A stretch of DNA of 64,000 nucleotides from Flagellimonas_A sp039592695 (GCF_039592695.1 NZ_JBBUTK010000002.1:248001-312000), one strand, 5' to 3'. Shown: positions 8,534 to 17,817, numbered from the stretch's first letter. Translations and numbers: made by a program. The notes: generated by a model from the letters alone, not told the origin.

Positions 8534-8884
8534 ATGAGTTTGGAGATTTTATTGGGGGCACTCATATCACCACTGATATTCTTGGTTGGAGGTTATTTGT
8601 GGAAGCAATATCCCCCCAAGAAAATCAATTATATTTATGGATATAGAACCCGTAGAAGTATGGCCAATCAAGAGATATGGGACTACGCCAATGCTATCGG
8701 AGCCTTTATGTTCATACGACTCGGGATTGTTCTGCTGGCAATAGGATTACTTTCGTACATTATTTATCCAAACTACGCAATAATGGTCAGTATTTTTTCA
8801 ATGCTCGTAGGTATAGGTGTTGGTATGTACTGGTGTGAGACCAAGCTCAATCGAAATTTTGATAGAAACGGCAATCCCAAATAA
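8534..8884 (+). CDS. SdpI family membrane protein
   Basis: A 116-residue protein with three hydrophobic segments. The first helix is followed by INYIYGYRTRRSMANQEIW, which matches the GYRT-R-S-x-x-N motif of the SdpI/YhfL family. In Bacillus, SdpI gives immunity to the SdpC toxin and signals to a repressor; most Bacteroidetes members have no known role. The gene begins 2 bp after the DUF1080 stop codon, so it may share that transcript, though nothing ties it to sugar metabolism. Confidence 0.8.
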   Translation: MSLEILLGALISPLIFLVGGYLWKQYPPKKINYIYGYRTRRSMANQEIWDYANAIGAFMFIRLGIVLLAIGLLSYIIYPNYAIMVSIFSMLVGIGVGMYWCETKLNRNFDRNGNPK

Positions 8885-8898
8885 GAAGCCATTTTGGT

Positions 8899-8906
8899 TA
8901 ACTTTG
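8899..8906 (+). promoter_or_regulatory. Candidate -7 box for yicC-gmk
   Basis: TAACTTTG matches the Bacteroidetes -7 consensus TAnnTTTG and lies 20 bp upstream of the yicC start codon. No good TTG -33 element is found at the usual distance, so the assignment rests on the -7 match and position. Confidence 0.45.
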
Positions 8907-8926
8907 CGCAAATTCATTGATATCTT

Positions 8927-9784
8927 ATGATTCAATCCATGACCGGTTTTGGCAAGCATGTGGTGCAGCTTCCCTCCAAAAAAATCACGGTAGAACTGAA
9001 ATCCCTCAACAGTAAACACCTTGACTTAAATGCAAGGCTCCCTCAAGCGTATCGCGATAAAGAACTGCAGCTCAGAAAAATGATTTCTGAATCATTGCAC
9101 CGTGGCAAGGTCGATTTTTCGTTGAATGTTGAAATCACGGGTGAAGAAACGACGGCAGAGGTCAACCAGGGCGTGGTCAAAAAATATATGCAGCAATTAA
9201 AGGCCATTGCAGATGGTGATGACATCAAGTTGTTGGAATTGGCCCTTCGCATGCCCGACACCCTAAAGACCGATGGTGACGAAATTGATGAAACAGAATA
9301 TCAGGCCATAACCGAGGCGTTGACACACGCCCTGAAAGCAATCAATCTCTTTCGTGAAGAAGAGGGAAAAGTACTTGAAAAAGATTTTAACCTTCGATTA
9401 AAAAATATAGCAAAGCTACTTGAAGAAGTCAAAAAGTTGGATCCCGAACGTTTGTCGACCATCAGGGAAAAATTAGATCGGGCTGTAGCCGATTTAAAAA
9501 CCGAGGTCGATGAAAACCGCTTTGAGCAAGAACTGATGTACTATCTTGAAAAATATGACATCACCGAAGAGAAAGTGCGATTGGCCAACCACCTTGATTA
9601 TTTTCAAAAAACCCTGAATTCTGCGGATAGCAATGGAAAAAAACTGGGCTTTATCGCACAAGAAATTGGCCGTGAAATCAACACCATTGGATCCAAGGCC
9701 AACTATGCACCCATGCAGCAAGTGGTGGTTCAGATGAAGGACGAGCTCGAAAAAATAAAGGAACAAATGTTGAATGTATTATGA
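8927..9784 (+). CDS. yicC: YicC family endoribonuclease
   Basis: A 285-residue cytoplasmic protein that begins with the family hallmark MIQSMTGFGK and continues with VELKSLNSKHLDLNARLP. The C-terminal segment GKKLGFIAQEIGREINTIGSKAN is the other conserved block (DUF1732). YicC proteins are endoribonucleases that trim or degrade RNA and affect small-RNA stability. The length is normal. It overlaps gmk by 4 bp (ATGA), and this yicC-gmk order is common in bacteria, so the two are translationally coupled. Confidence 0.93.
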   Translation: MIQSMTGFGKHVVQLPSKKITVELKSLNSKHLDLNARLPQAYRDKELQLRKMISESLHRGKVDFSLNVEITGEETTAEVNQGVVKKYMQQLKAIADGDDIKLLELALRMPDTLKTDGDEIDETEYQAITEALTHALKAINLFREEEGKVLEKDFNLRLKNIAKLLEEVKKLDPERLSTIREKLDRAVADLKTEVDENRFEQELMYYLEKYDITEEKVRLANHLDYFQKTLNSADSNGKKLGFIAQEIGREINTIGSKANYAPMQQVVVQMKDELEKIKEQMLNVL

Positions 9785-10374
9785 GCTCAGGAGGAAAGTT
9801 GCTCATATTCTCAGCTCCGTCTGGTAGCGGTAAGACGACCATTGTTCGCTACCTCTTGCAACAGCCTGAGCTTAATTTGGCTTTTTCGGTTTCTGCCACG
9901 TCGCGCCCCCGTCGTGGAAAGGAAAAACATGGCGAGCATTATTACTTTATGTCGACTTCTGAGTTCAAGCAGCATATCAAAAAAGGTGATTTTTTGGAAT
10001 GGGAAGAAGTCTACCGCGATTGTTTCTATGGTACATTGAAGAGTGAGGTCGAACGCCTTTGGGCCGAAGGCAAGAATGTCATTTTTGATATCGATGTGGC
10101 AGGCGGACTTCGAATCAAGAAAAAATTTCCTGAACAGACCTTGGCCGTTTTTGTGAAACCGCCCAGCGTTGATGAACTGAAAATCCGACTCAAAAAGCGC
10201 AGTACAGAAGACAATGACAAAATCAATATGCGCATTGCCAAGGCCTCGGTAGAATTGGCCACGGCACCACAATTTGATAAGATCATCAAAAACTATGATT
10301 TGGATGATGCCCTGAAAGAGGCGCATCAGTTGGTGGCAGAGTTTGTTGGGGTGAGAATTGAGGATAAAGAATAA
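9781..10374 (+). CDS. gmk: Guanylate kinase
   Basis: A 197-residue enzyme that phosphorylates GMP to GDP with ATP. The P-loop SAPSGSGKTT is at about residues 9-18, followed by SVSATSRPRRGKEKHGEHY, the GMP-binding region, and IFDIDVAGG, a Walker-B-like segment. The lid region KKRSTEDNDKINMRI follows. Length and motif order match bacterial Gmk. It is coupled to yicC by overlapping start and stop codons. Behind it is a 190-bp repeat-rich gap before nadD. Confidence 0.96.
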   Translation: MSSGGKLLIFSAPSGSGKTTIVRYLLQQPELNLAFSVSATSRPRRGKEKHGEHYYFMSTSEFKQHIKKGDFLEWEEVYRDCFYGTLKSEVERLWAEGKNVIFDIDVAGGLRIKKKFPEQTLAVFVKPPSVDELKIRLKKRSTEDNDKINMRIAKASVELATAPQFDKIIKNYDLDDALKEAHQLVAEFVGVRIEDKE

Positions 10375-10564
10375 AAACCCTTCCTATTGTCTCCGACGAG
10401 TGGGACGAGAGGAAGACACCAAGGGAAGGTGGATTTCCTAACTTGGATAGGGAAGACGGAAGGGATTTACCATAAATTTATTGACCCTTTCCGACCCAGC
10501 TTCGCTGGCCCACCTTTCCCTGAGCAGGGAAAGGAGTTTTCATTTTGGTATTTGGAAAGTAGCT
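10375..10564. repeat. Dispersed intergenic repeats between gmk and nadD
   Basis: Two repeat types lie here. At 10388-10418, TGTCTCCGACGAG, a 5-nt spacer and CGAGAGGAAGACA match the blocks at 3375-3406, where the spacer is 6 nt. At 10419-10535, a unit begins CCAAGGGAAGGTGGATTT, has GACGGAAGGGATT in the middle and ends with CCTGAGCAGGGAAAGG; it resembles 41297-41415. No gene is supported, although an open frame crosses into nadD. Confidence 0.7.
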
Positions 10565-11152
10565 ATGAGTAAAAAAATTGGACTCTTTTTCGGAACGTTC
10601 AACCCCATTCACATCGGGCACTTGGTCATTGCCAACCACGTGGTCGAATTCTCAGATTTGGATGAGGTTTGGTTTGTCATCACCCCTCGAAGTCCGTTTA
10701 AGCAAAAGCAATCGTTGCTCGATGACCACCATCGCTACCAGATGGTCTTTGAGGCCATACAAGAGTACCCAAAACTCAGGGCCAGCAAGATTGAATTTGA
10801 CTTGCCACAGCCGAATTACACCGTGAACACTTTGGCACATCTCAATGAAAAATACGGTCAAGAATACCAATTTTCATTGATTATGGGCGAAGACAACCTG
10901 AATAGCTTCCACAAATGGAAAAACCATGAGGTCATTTTAGAGAACCATGACCTGTATGTGTATCCAAGAATTTCTGATGGAAAAATGGAGCATCAGTTTG
11001 AAGACCATCCAAAGATAAACCGTGTGGCCGCACCCATCATGGAAATTTCATCCACTTTTATCAGAAAACAACATGTCGAGGGAAAGAATATCCGTGCTAT
11101 GCTTCCCGATGCCGTATGGAAGTACATGGATGAGATGAATTTTTATCGTTGA
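10565..11152 (+). CDS. nadD: Nicotinate-nucleotide adenylyltransferase
   Basis: A 195-residue enzyme that adds AMP to nicotinate mononucleotide to make deamido-NAD in NAD synthesis. The nucleotidyltransferase motif GTFNPIHIGHL begins about nine residues from the chosen start, as is usual, and ISSTFIR near the C terminus is the second signature. The frame is open for 84 bp upstream, but that part is repeat DNA, so the start at 10565 is preferred. It is codirectional with gmk. Confidence 0.94.
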   Translation: MSKKIGLFFGTFNPIHIGHLVIANHVVEFSDLDEVWFVITPRSPFKQKQSLLDDHHRYQMVFEAIQEYPKLRASKIEFDLPQPNYTVNTLAHLNEKYGQEYQFSLIMGEDNLNSFHKWKNHEVILENHDLYVYPRISDGKMEHQFEDHPKINRVAAPIMEISSTFIRKQHVEGKNIRAMLPDAVWKYMDEMNFYR

Positions 11153-11162
11153 AAAACGGGTC

Positions 11163-11864
11163 TCATCTTTCTAGAATATCGGTTCCCAGATATTTGTCAT
11201 CCTTGTTATAGTACCAAGCCCGCTTCTTAGGCATCTTGATACCGCTGATTTCTTCCATCCCTGAAAGAAGAATGTATTCCCCATCATTTTTTGATTCATC
11301 ATGGTAGAATTGGTAGACTTTCATGGCGTAGGTAGTGGGGTCAAAATAGAAATACCAGATATCATCGCCCACTTCTTGTTCGTAGGTTGCCTTTAAGACC
11401 AAGTATTCTTTTCCCTTAAATTTTTTCCTTTGGATTTCAGGGTCGATTAGGGTTCCGTCATCTTTTAATTTCATGGGCAAGCCGTAGAGATAGGTGTAAT
11501 AGTTCTTGTACATAGTGCCCCGTTCGCAATTCAATCGGTGTTTTTCAGCCTCCTGTTTAGAGAAATCGGTTCTTCCATGTAATGAAATCGAGCAATTATC
11601 CTTTTCAATAGTATACGTATATGAAGTATCATCTTTGTCAACTTTCAAAGAAAAGAGTTGTTCGGGTAGATTAAGATAGATGTCACTGATTCGGTCACTG
11701 GAATTGGGGGTTTGCATGGTCACTCTAAAATGCCCGTTAAAACTTTTCCAGTTTCCGTTTGGATCATGAAATTCTATGGCTTTTTCAAGCAGTTTGGAAC
11801 CACTCATCTGTGATTGGGCCAATATCGGAAACAATAAAAAACTAAGGTGTAGATAGCGAAGCAT
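11163..11864 (-). CDS. DUF6503 family exported protein
   Basis: A 233-residue protein with a signal peptide (first 18 residues, ending ILAQS). The mature part is beta-rich, with features of LolA/LolB-like lipoprotein carriers: repeated short strands, FNGHFRVTMQTPNSSDRISD early, and a C-terminal EYILLSGMEEISGIKMPKKRAWYYN that fits the DUF6503 pattern seen in Flavobacteria. It is probably periplasmic and may bind a lipid or other hydrophobic ligand, but no function is established. It is convergent with nadD, with only 10 bp between the stop codons. Confidence 0.7.
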   Translation of the reverse strand: MLRYLHLSFLLFPILAQSQMSGSKLLEKAIEFHDPNGNWKSFNGHFRVTMQTPNSSDRISDIYLNLPEQLFSLKVDKDDTSYTYTIEKDNCSISLHGRTDFSKQEAEKHRLNCERGTMYKNYYTYLYGLPMKLKDDGTLIDPEIQRKKFKGKEYLVLKATYEQEVGDDIWYFYFDPTTYAMKVYQFYHDESKNDGEYILLSGMEEISGIKMPKKRAWYYNKDDKYLGTDILER

Positions 11865-11927
11865 CCCTAAAGATAGCCTTAATTTTCGATGCTTCGAAGC
11901 GTACTATTTTAAGGTACTGGATGAATT

Positions 11928-12896
11928 TTACTCGTTTGGGTCAAATAGAATGACCTCATAGCTGAAATCTTGTAGCACTCCATCAACATCCACATTGGAT
12001 ACCTCAACGGTGTACGTCGGCCTGTTGTCACCGACGGTCTTATCGATGCCATCAGGTACCCAGACCAATGTCCGATCACCGAATTGGTTGTTCAGGGTCT
12101 CTAAGTTTAGCGTAATTGTATCACCATCACCTGATTGCATGGTGACCGATGCATTTGAAAAGTCGGCATCTGCCACTGAAAATGACCATCTGTCAAAAAC
12201 CAGGTTGTTCGGAACATATCCTTTCGCGGGCCATGCGATAAACTCGGGAGCATCATCAGGTCTAGGGGCATTGTTGCCCAATACCCAGATGGCGTTGGCA
12301 CCAGAGGTGTTGCCAATACCGATTTCCGCAAGTCTGGGATAAAGAAGCCATCTGCGATGGCCAACATGGCCGTTACTGCTGCCCGCATCTCTCATATAGC
12401 TGTCAATCGCGGCTGCACTGTGGGTCATCGTCAGCAGGGAGCTGCCCGCCCCTTCGTGCCCATCATCACTATAGCATGACCAATCGTCTGAGGGAAAATG
12501 GTCGAGCCTATTATTGGCATCCATCATCAAGGCAGCTGCTTGGGCTTTTTCAGATTTTGTACTGCTGACCATGAGGTCATTTTCAAGTCCGACCACCTTT
12601 CTGTAATAGGTGATGCGTCGAACGATTTTTTCTAGGGTTCCATTGGGCACACTGCCCATTTCGCATTGCGTCAAATCACCACCTGACCACGGTTCATCGG
12701 CATTGCCCGATTGAGAGGCCATATAGTAGTCTTGGTACAGTGCTTTGGCCGCTTGCAGTTCTGCCGATGTTTCATCGGTATTTTCTAAGCCTTCGATACT
12801 ATCGTTGTCAACCTCTTCACTTTTTGAACATGAGGATGCTAAAAAAATTGAGAAAACGACGATACTACAAAACGATAAAAATTTTCTGTGTGCCAT
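11928..12896 (-). CDS. CAP (SCP/PR-1) domain lipoprotein
   Basis: A 322-residue lipoprotein. The start at 12896 gives MAHRKFLSFCSIVVFSIFLASSC, a good lipoprotein signal ending in Cys; a start 42 bp upstream would run through a palindrome and spoil the signal. After an acidic linker, a cysteine-rich secretory protein/PR-1 (CAP) domain covers roughly residues 75-220, with KAQAAALMMDANNRLDHFP and GHVGHRRWLLYPRLAEIGIG carrying the usual His/Glu cavity residues. A C-terminal beta-rich region follows. CAP proteins bind sterols, lipids or act as proteases in different organisms; the role here is unknown. Confidence 0.85.
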   Translation of the reverse strand: MAHRKFLSFCSIVVFSIFLASSCSKSEEVDNDSIEGLENTDETSAELQAAKALYQDYYMASQSGNADEPWSGGDLTQCEMGSVPNGTLEKIVRRITYYRKVVGLENDLMVSSTKSEKAQAAALMMDANNRLDHFPSDDWSCYSDDGHEGAGSSLLTMTHSAAAIDSYMRDAGSSNGHVGHRRWLLYPRLAEIGIGNTSGANAIWVLGNNAPRPDDAPEFIAWPAKGYVPNNLVFDRWSFSVADADFSNASVTMQSGDGDTITLNLETLNNQFGDRTLVWVPDGIDKTVGDNRPTYTVEVSNVDVDGVLQDFSYEVILFDPNE

Positions 12897-12901
12897 GAAT
12901 T

Positions 12902-12925
12902 GACGTTTTACAGCTGTATAACGTC
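12902..12925. promoter_or_regulatory. 24-bp palindrome before the CAP lipoprotein gene
   Basis: The 24 bp run from GACGTTTTACAG to CTGTATAACGTC and form an inverted repeat with a single mismatched pair. They end 5 bp before the chosen start codon at 12896. The size and symmetry are those of a dimeric repressor site, or of an mRNA hairpin that would block ribosome access. No regulator gene is adjacent. Confidence 0.45.
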
Positions 12926-12997
12926 GTTGGCCACGCACATCATCTATAAAAAGGGGTTTTTTCGATAAAGTGTATTTTCAATAAAGGTGGTCAAACC

Positions 12998-15271
12998 TTA
13001 TTTATCAATACGCGCTGGCTCGATGGTACTATCGTGTTCGACGTAGTACAATTCAAGAAGCTTCATCACCGCCAAAATCAAATCCCTGCTTTCTGTAAGC
13101 AGTGAAAAATAAAGTGTGGTGTTTTTAGGGCTTGACTCTTCGGTACGTGTTCGGGCCACTTGCTTTTCAATTTTTTCAGAAACCATCTGCAATAGTTCGT
13201 CTTTCTGGTTCAATATTGGCACAATAGTGTCAAAAGAGCGTGAATCAAAAACGGTCTGAGTGTCATGCAAGAGTTTTTCGAGGGCCATGTCAATCTCTTT
13301 CAGCTCTTTGATCTGGGTATATTTTAATTTTTTATGGTTGTTGTTCACATGGGTGTGACTGACTTTTGCGATATACTCCAATGACTGCGAAAAATCCTGC
13401 ATGATGCCCAGCAAGGCGATATAAAAATTACTGGCACCACCAACGCTCGATTCGTCCAAATTTTTGATGAAATAAAAGATGTTGTTTTTTAAGGAATCAA
13501 TTTCGTTTGATAGTTTGTTGATTCCCTTTTTATTCTTTTTCAATTGGTCCAAATCATGCCTGGCCAATCCGTTGACAGCGTTAGAATAGAGTTTGTTGCT
13601 TCTTTTGATGGTCTTGGCAACGTTTTGGGCACTTTCTTCAATGACGCCCTGAATTGAGCTGCTCTCGGCTTTTCGTAGGCTGTTCTCAGCCTTGAGTTCT
13701 TTGGATTTTTTATTGTGCGACATATAATTGCGCAATAATAATATGGCAGCGATTAGAAGCAGTGCGATAAGTGCGGTCAGGCCACCAAAATGAAGTATTG
13801 CCGCAATAATGGCAGCCGCAGTAAATGCACTAAAGGCGGTGAAGAACCAACCCCCTATGACATTCAGCACCCCAGCGACACGATAGACAGCACTTTCGGC
13901 TCCCCACGCGCGATCCGCCAATGATGTACCCATGGCCACCATAAAAGTGACATAGGTTGTTGACAACGGTAATTTCATGGAAGTCGCTATGGAAATCAAC
14001 ACACTGGCCACCATCAGATTTACGGCAGCCCTTACCAAATCAAACGCAGGCATGTCTTGGATCTTGCTCTTTGGAACATAGGTTTTGGGCATTTCAAAAC
14101 GGGAGTCAATTTTTCGCAAAAGACTAGGTGGAAGTGTTTTTCCCAAATTTTCAGATGCCGCTATCGAAAACTTTACGATTTGTCGTGATAAAAAATTGGG
14201 CTCAAATCGTTCTTCACCTTCATCTTGCCTTGACAAATCAACACTGGTTTTGACGACACCCCTTGCCTTTGAAGAAAACCAAAGTGTCAACACCATGATG
14301 AGGCCAGAAGCCAACAATAGCAATGTAGGGGTGCGAACTGCGGCCGATAGCCCTGCCATATTGAAACTTTCGGCATCAATACCCGAACCGTGCCAGTCTT
14401 GAAAAGACTGTAGGGCAGCAATTGGCACTCCGATGAAGTTTACCAAATCGTTGCCCGCAAAAGCCATAGCGAGCGCAAAGGTGCCCAACACGATGACCAC
14501 AGTGTAGATACTCCATCTCAATGTTGTTGAAATCAATAAAGAGAGCAATGTCCAAAAAACAATGTTGCCCAGAATGAACATGTTGGTGTGGGTAGCCACG
14601 AACGCTGTAATGGTACCGTCAAAAATGGCAGCACTCTTTAGACCTTTTATCAAAATAAAATAAATGATAGCGGTGATGGCGACACCTCCAAAAATCGATT
14701 CGACCCATTTGGGGTTGGCCTTAAAATTAAAAGAGATCAAAACCCGTGAAATGAACTGTACAATGGCCCCGATGGTAAAGGCGATGAAAACTGAAAGTAG
14801 AATGCCCAGTATAATTTCTGTGGCTTTATCAGTGTTGATATAGCCTCCTAAATCTGAAAAAGTGCCATCTATCCCAATAATCTTAATCAAAGAAATGGCA
14901 ACGGCGGCACCCAACAGTTCAAAAACAATGGAAACCGTCGTCGATGTGGGCATGCCCAACGTATTAAAAAAATCAAGCAATAGAATATCGGTGATCATTA
15001 CAGCCATGAAAATGACCATGATCTCAGCAAAGACAAATTCACCTGGATTAAAAATGCCTTTTCGGGCAACCTCCATCATACCACTTGATGACATGGCACC
15101 AAATGCCACGCCCAAACTGGCCACGATCATTATCGTACGGAATGATATGGCCTTTGACCCAATAGCAGAATTCAAAAAATTCACTGCATCGTTGCTCACG
15201 CCGACCACCAAATCGATAATGGCGAGGAGCCCCAAAGCGATGACCATAAAAAGGTAGATGTTCTCTTCCAT
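12998..15271 (-). CDS. PiT family inorganic phosphate transporter with PhoU-like tail
   Basis: A 757-residue membrane protein. The N-terminal part has the PiT signature in VGVSNDAVNFLNSAIGSKA (residues about 23-41), and the second conserved half-repeat is LPLSTTYVTFMVAMGTSLADRAWG near residues 425-450. Helices continue to about residue 525. From there to the end is a soluble, helical, Lys/Glu-rich region, with QNVAKTIKRSNKLYSNAVNG, that resembles PhoU/DUF47 regulators. Classic PiT proteins are 400-500 residues, so this is a fusion of transporter and regulator common in Bacteroidetes. It would import phosphate using an ion gradient, with the tail probably sensing or gating. Confidence 0.88.
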   Translation of the reverse strand: MEENIYLFMVIALGLLAIIDLVVGVSNDAVNFLNSAIGSKAISFRTIMIVASLGVAFGAMSSSGMMEVARKGIFNPGEFVFAEIMVIFMAVMITDILLLDFFNTLGMPTSTTVSIVFELLGAAVAISLIKIIGIDGTFSDLGGYINTDKATEIILGILLSVFIAFTIGAIVQFISRVLISFNFKANPKWVESIFGGVAITAIIYFILIKGLKSAAIFDGTITAFVATHTNMFILGNIVFWTLLSLLISTTLRWSIYTVVIVLGTFALAMAFAGNDLVNFIGVPIAALQSFQDWHGSGIDAESFNMAGLSAAVRTPTLLLLASGLIMVLTLWFSSKARGVVKTSVDLSRQDEGEERFEPNFLSRQIVKFSIAASENLGKTLPPSLLRKIDSRFEMPKTYVPKSKIQDMPAFDLVRAAVNLMVASVLISIATSMKLPLSTTYVTFMVAMGTSLADRAWGAESAVYRVAGVLNVIGGWFFTAFSAFTAAAIIAAILHFGGLTALIALLLIAAILLLRNYMSHNKKSKELKAENSLRKAESSSIQGVIEESAQNVAKTIKRSNKLYSNAVNGLARHDLDQLKKNKKGINKLSNEIDSLKNNIFYFIKNLDESSVGGASNFYIALLGIMQDFSQSLEYIAKVSHTHVNNNHKKLKYTQIKELKEIDMALEKLLHDTQTVFDSRSFDTIVPILNQKDELLQMVSEKIEKQVARTRTEESSPKNTTLYFSLLTESRDLILAVMKLLELYYVEHDSTIEPARIDK

Positions 15272-15406
15272 GGCTAGTCTGTGCTCAAATTAGGCAAAAA
15301 TGGCATTATAAATTGGCACTAAGGTTAAAAAAACGTTACCAAAAACGGGTTTGGCATCCAAACTAGAATGACAATTGAAGTATCTTCGCCGAACAAATCA
15401 GGATAC

Positions 15407-16765
15407 ATGAATTGGGAGCAGTTACTTTCCCTCAAACGTCAGGGCGATACCCATAAACGGTTGCGAAAAGAACAAGACGAAACCCGTTTGGGTTTTGAGG
15501 TAGACTACGACCGTATTATTTTTTCTTCGGCGTTTCGTCGCTTGCAAGACAAGACCCAGGTCATGCCTTTGCCGATTGGCAAGGGTTCAAGAAAAGACTT
15601 CGTGCACACACGGTTGACCCACAGTTTAGAAGTCTCTGTCGTCGGCAGGAGTCTTGGACGTATCGCGGGAAAGGAAATTTTAGGAAAATATCCCCATCTA
15701 GAGGAAATCAGCGGCCATCGCTTCAATGATTTTGGGGCCATTGTTGCAGCGGCTTCCCTAGCGCATGATATTGGGAATCCCCCTTTCGGACATAGTGGAG
15801 AGAAGGCCATCGGGGCATTTTTTAAATCGGGAAAAGGACAACAGTACCAATCCGATTTAACCGATAAAGAGTGCCAAGATTTGGGGGCGTTTGAAGGCAA
15901 TGCCAACGGATTCAAATTGTTGGCCGAATCTCGTGAAGGGGTTCCAGGAGGTCTACGGTTGAGCTATGCCACCTTGGGCGCCTTTACAAAATATCCCAAG
16001 GAATCACTCCCCAAAAAACCGACGACACATGTTGCGGATAAAAAATTCGGTTTCTTTCAGTCAGAAAGGTCATTTTTTCTAGAGGTCGCCGATGAACTTG
16101 GGCTTCGGCGAAAATCTGATAACCCAGAAACAGGATTTTATAGGCATCCGTTGACCTATTTGGTAGAAGCAGCGGATGACATTTGCTATACCATAATCGA
16201 TTTTGAAGACGGAATCAATCTCGGACTGATTTCTGAGGATTATGCCTTGGAGTACCTTATCAAATTGGTCAAAGACCGCATCGATACCCAAAAGTACAAC
16301 AGCATGACCCAGACCGATGACCGCTTGAGCTACCTCAGGGCACTGTCGATAAGCAGCCTTATCAATGAGGCGGTCAAGGTGTTCTTGGATTATGAAGAGG
16401 CCATTCTAAAAGGGGAGTTCTCATCACCCTTGCTCGACAAAAGCCAGTTCAAACCACAGATTGATGACATTATCAAGTTGAGTGTTGAAAAGGTGTACCA
16501 GTCCAATGAAGTGGTTGAAAAAGAACTGGCGGGCTATCGCATCATCTCTGATTTGTTGGAAGCTTTGACCGGAGCATTACTGCATCTACGGGAAGGGAAA
16601 CAAACTAACTATGATGCCCTGCTCTTAAAATCAATGGGGATTCATTTTAATGCCGAGCGAAGCACTACATACCAGCTTTTGATGGATGCGGCCTGCTTTG
16701 TCGCCAGCCTATCTGATAGTGAAGCGGTGCATTTGCACAATAAGATCACGGGCAGGGCTATTTAA
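15407..16765 (+). CDS. dgt: dGTP triphosphohydrolase
   Basis: A 452-residue HD-domain enzyme that splits dGTP into deoxyguanosine and triphosphate. The HD metal residues are in HTRLTHSLEVS (first His) and SLAHDIGNPPFGHSGE (His-Asp pair); further conserved blocks are RRLQDKTQV near the N terminus and ADDICYTIIDFEDG in the middle. The start is placed at 15407 (MNWEQLL), where homologues typically begin; an in-frame ATG at 15368 would add 13 residues. The stop overlaps the end of the convergent DUF3078 gene by 4 bp. Confidence 0.92.
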   Translation: MNWEQLLSLKRQGDTHKRLRKEQDETRLGFEVDYDRIIFSSAFRRLQDKTQVMPLPIGKGSRKDFVHTRLTHSLEVSVVGRSLGRIAGKEILGKYPHLEEISGHRFNDFGAIVAAASLAHDIGNPPFGHSGEKAIGAFFKSGKGQQYQSDLTDKECQDLGAFEGNANGFKLLAESREGVPGGLRLSYATLGAFTKYPKESLPKKPTTHVADKKFGFFQSERSFFLEVADELGLRRKSDNPETGFYRHPLTYLVEAADDICYTIIDFEDGINLGLISEDYALEYLIKLVKDRIDTQKYNSMTQTDDRLSYLRALSISSLINEAVKVFLDYEEAILKGEFSSPLLDKSQFKPQIDDIIKLSVEKVYQSNEVVEKELAGYRIISDLLEALTGALLHLREGKQTNYDALLLKSMGIHFNAERSTTYQLLMDAACFVASLSDSEAVHLHNKITGRAI

Positions 16766-17817
16766 AAGTTATAAACAAACCCCACACCCAACACCTGTTT
16801 GAACTGAATTCGGGGTTCCCCCGGATTTATCACCGTGCCATCATCGGCCACTTCTTCGTCAAATTTGATATCATCATCAAAGATGAGATGTGTGCCGATG
16901 TTGGCACTGATATATTCATTGACTTTAAGATTGAAATTTAGTTCCCAATCCACATCAATATTGCCAAAGCTCCTCAAATAGTCTGTGTAGAGGGTCAATC
17001 GATGATTCAATAGCACATTTTTGAAAATCTCTTCTTCCCAAGTGTTGGTCACCAAAAATCCCAGTTCCGCAAAAATCCTTTCACCCTCTTCGACCCCAAA
17101 AGCGCCTTGGTTTGACAAGGCTTCGTCCAAGACAAAAGTGGCCTTGTAGGTCAAAGGCGAAAGATAGAGATTGAATTTTGTTTTTTCAGGTGCAAAAGTG
17201 GTACCGGCACCCAAGAACAGATAGCCCGGGGCCATGAATCTTGAAATCGGATTTTCTGTATTGGGGTATTTGAATCCGTTTGAAAATTGGGTATTGAAAT
17301 TGATTTTGGCCGAGTAGTACCAATGGCTGAGCGTATCGCGCCGAAAACCAAAAGAAGAAGTCAGCCTGATGAGATCTTCGGTCTTTCTGACCTCACGGCC
17401 TTCTTGCGCGTTGAGCCCGTAGCGTAATCTCAATTCATTGCTCCACGTGATGTACCTGAACTTGTAATTGCGCGTAAAGTTCAACCGGGCAAGTGCCGAA
17501 ACTGAATTTTCTCCACCCGCGTTCCAGTTGATGAAGGCCACTTCATTGATGGTCAGGCCAAATTCGTTGATATCTTCCCAAAAAGAAAAGGGCACGAAAC
17601 GCTTGTATTTTTTGAGCCAAGGTTTGGTGTGTTTGAACGATATTCTCGGATTTGCCAATCGAACGCCCCTCGGAATTGGTTTTACGGCCTTTTGCTGAAA
17701 TCGTATAACCGTGGTATTGGCCCAAAGACTATCTTCATCTGTTTCGGGAATGGAATCTTGGGCAAAAGAGGCAAAACAGATCAATAAGAAAAGAAACAAG
17801 ATTTTCTTGCTGTTCAT
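16762..17817 (-). CDS. DUF3078 domain outer-membrane protein
   Basis: A 351-residue protein with an N-terminal signal peptide (ends CFASFAQ). The body has alternating-residue beta strands and the DUF3078 pattern NEVAFINWNAGGENSVSALARLNFTRNYKFRY, given here in part. It ends in GVGFVYNF, an aromatic C terminus typical of outer-membrane barrels. Its function is unknown. Its start overlaps the dxs stop by 4 bp (17814-17817), so it is cotranscribed and translationally coupled with dxs. Confidence 0.85.
   Translation of the reverse strand: MNSKKILFLFLLICFASFAQDSIPETDEDSLWANTTVIRFQQKAVKPIPRGVRLANPRISFKHTKPWLKKYKRFVPFSFWEDINEFGLTINEVAFINWNAGGENSVSALARLNFTRNYKFRYITWSNELRLRYGLNAQEGREVRKTEDLIRLTSSFGFRRDTLSHWYYSAKINFNTQFSNGFKYPNTENPISRFMAPGYLFLGAGTTFAPEKTKFNLYLSPLTYKATFVLDEALSNQGAFGVEEGERIFAELGFLVTNTWEEEIFKNVLLNHRLTLYTDYLRSFGNIDVDWELNFNLKVNEYISANIGTHLIFDDDIKFDEEVADDGTVINPGEPRIQFKQVLGVGFVYNF

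Noticed and set aside
10481..10564. Upstream extension of nadD by 28 codons
   Set aside because: This part lies in repeat DNA, and the nucleotidyltransferase motif stands at the normal distance from the start at 10565.
12897..12938. Upstream start for the CAP lipoprotein
   Set aside because: It would place charged residues before the lipoprotein signal and would translate the palindrome; the start at 12896 gives a normal signal peptide.
14085..15257. Antisense open frames of 105 and 131 codons over the PiT transporter gene
   Set aside because: They mirror the codon structure of the real gene and encode low-complexity Ser/Ala/Met-rich sequences without family features.
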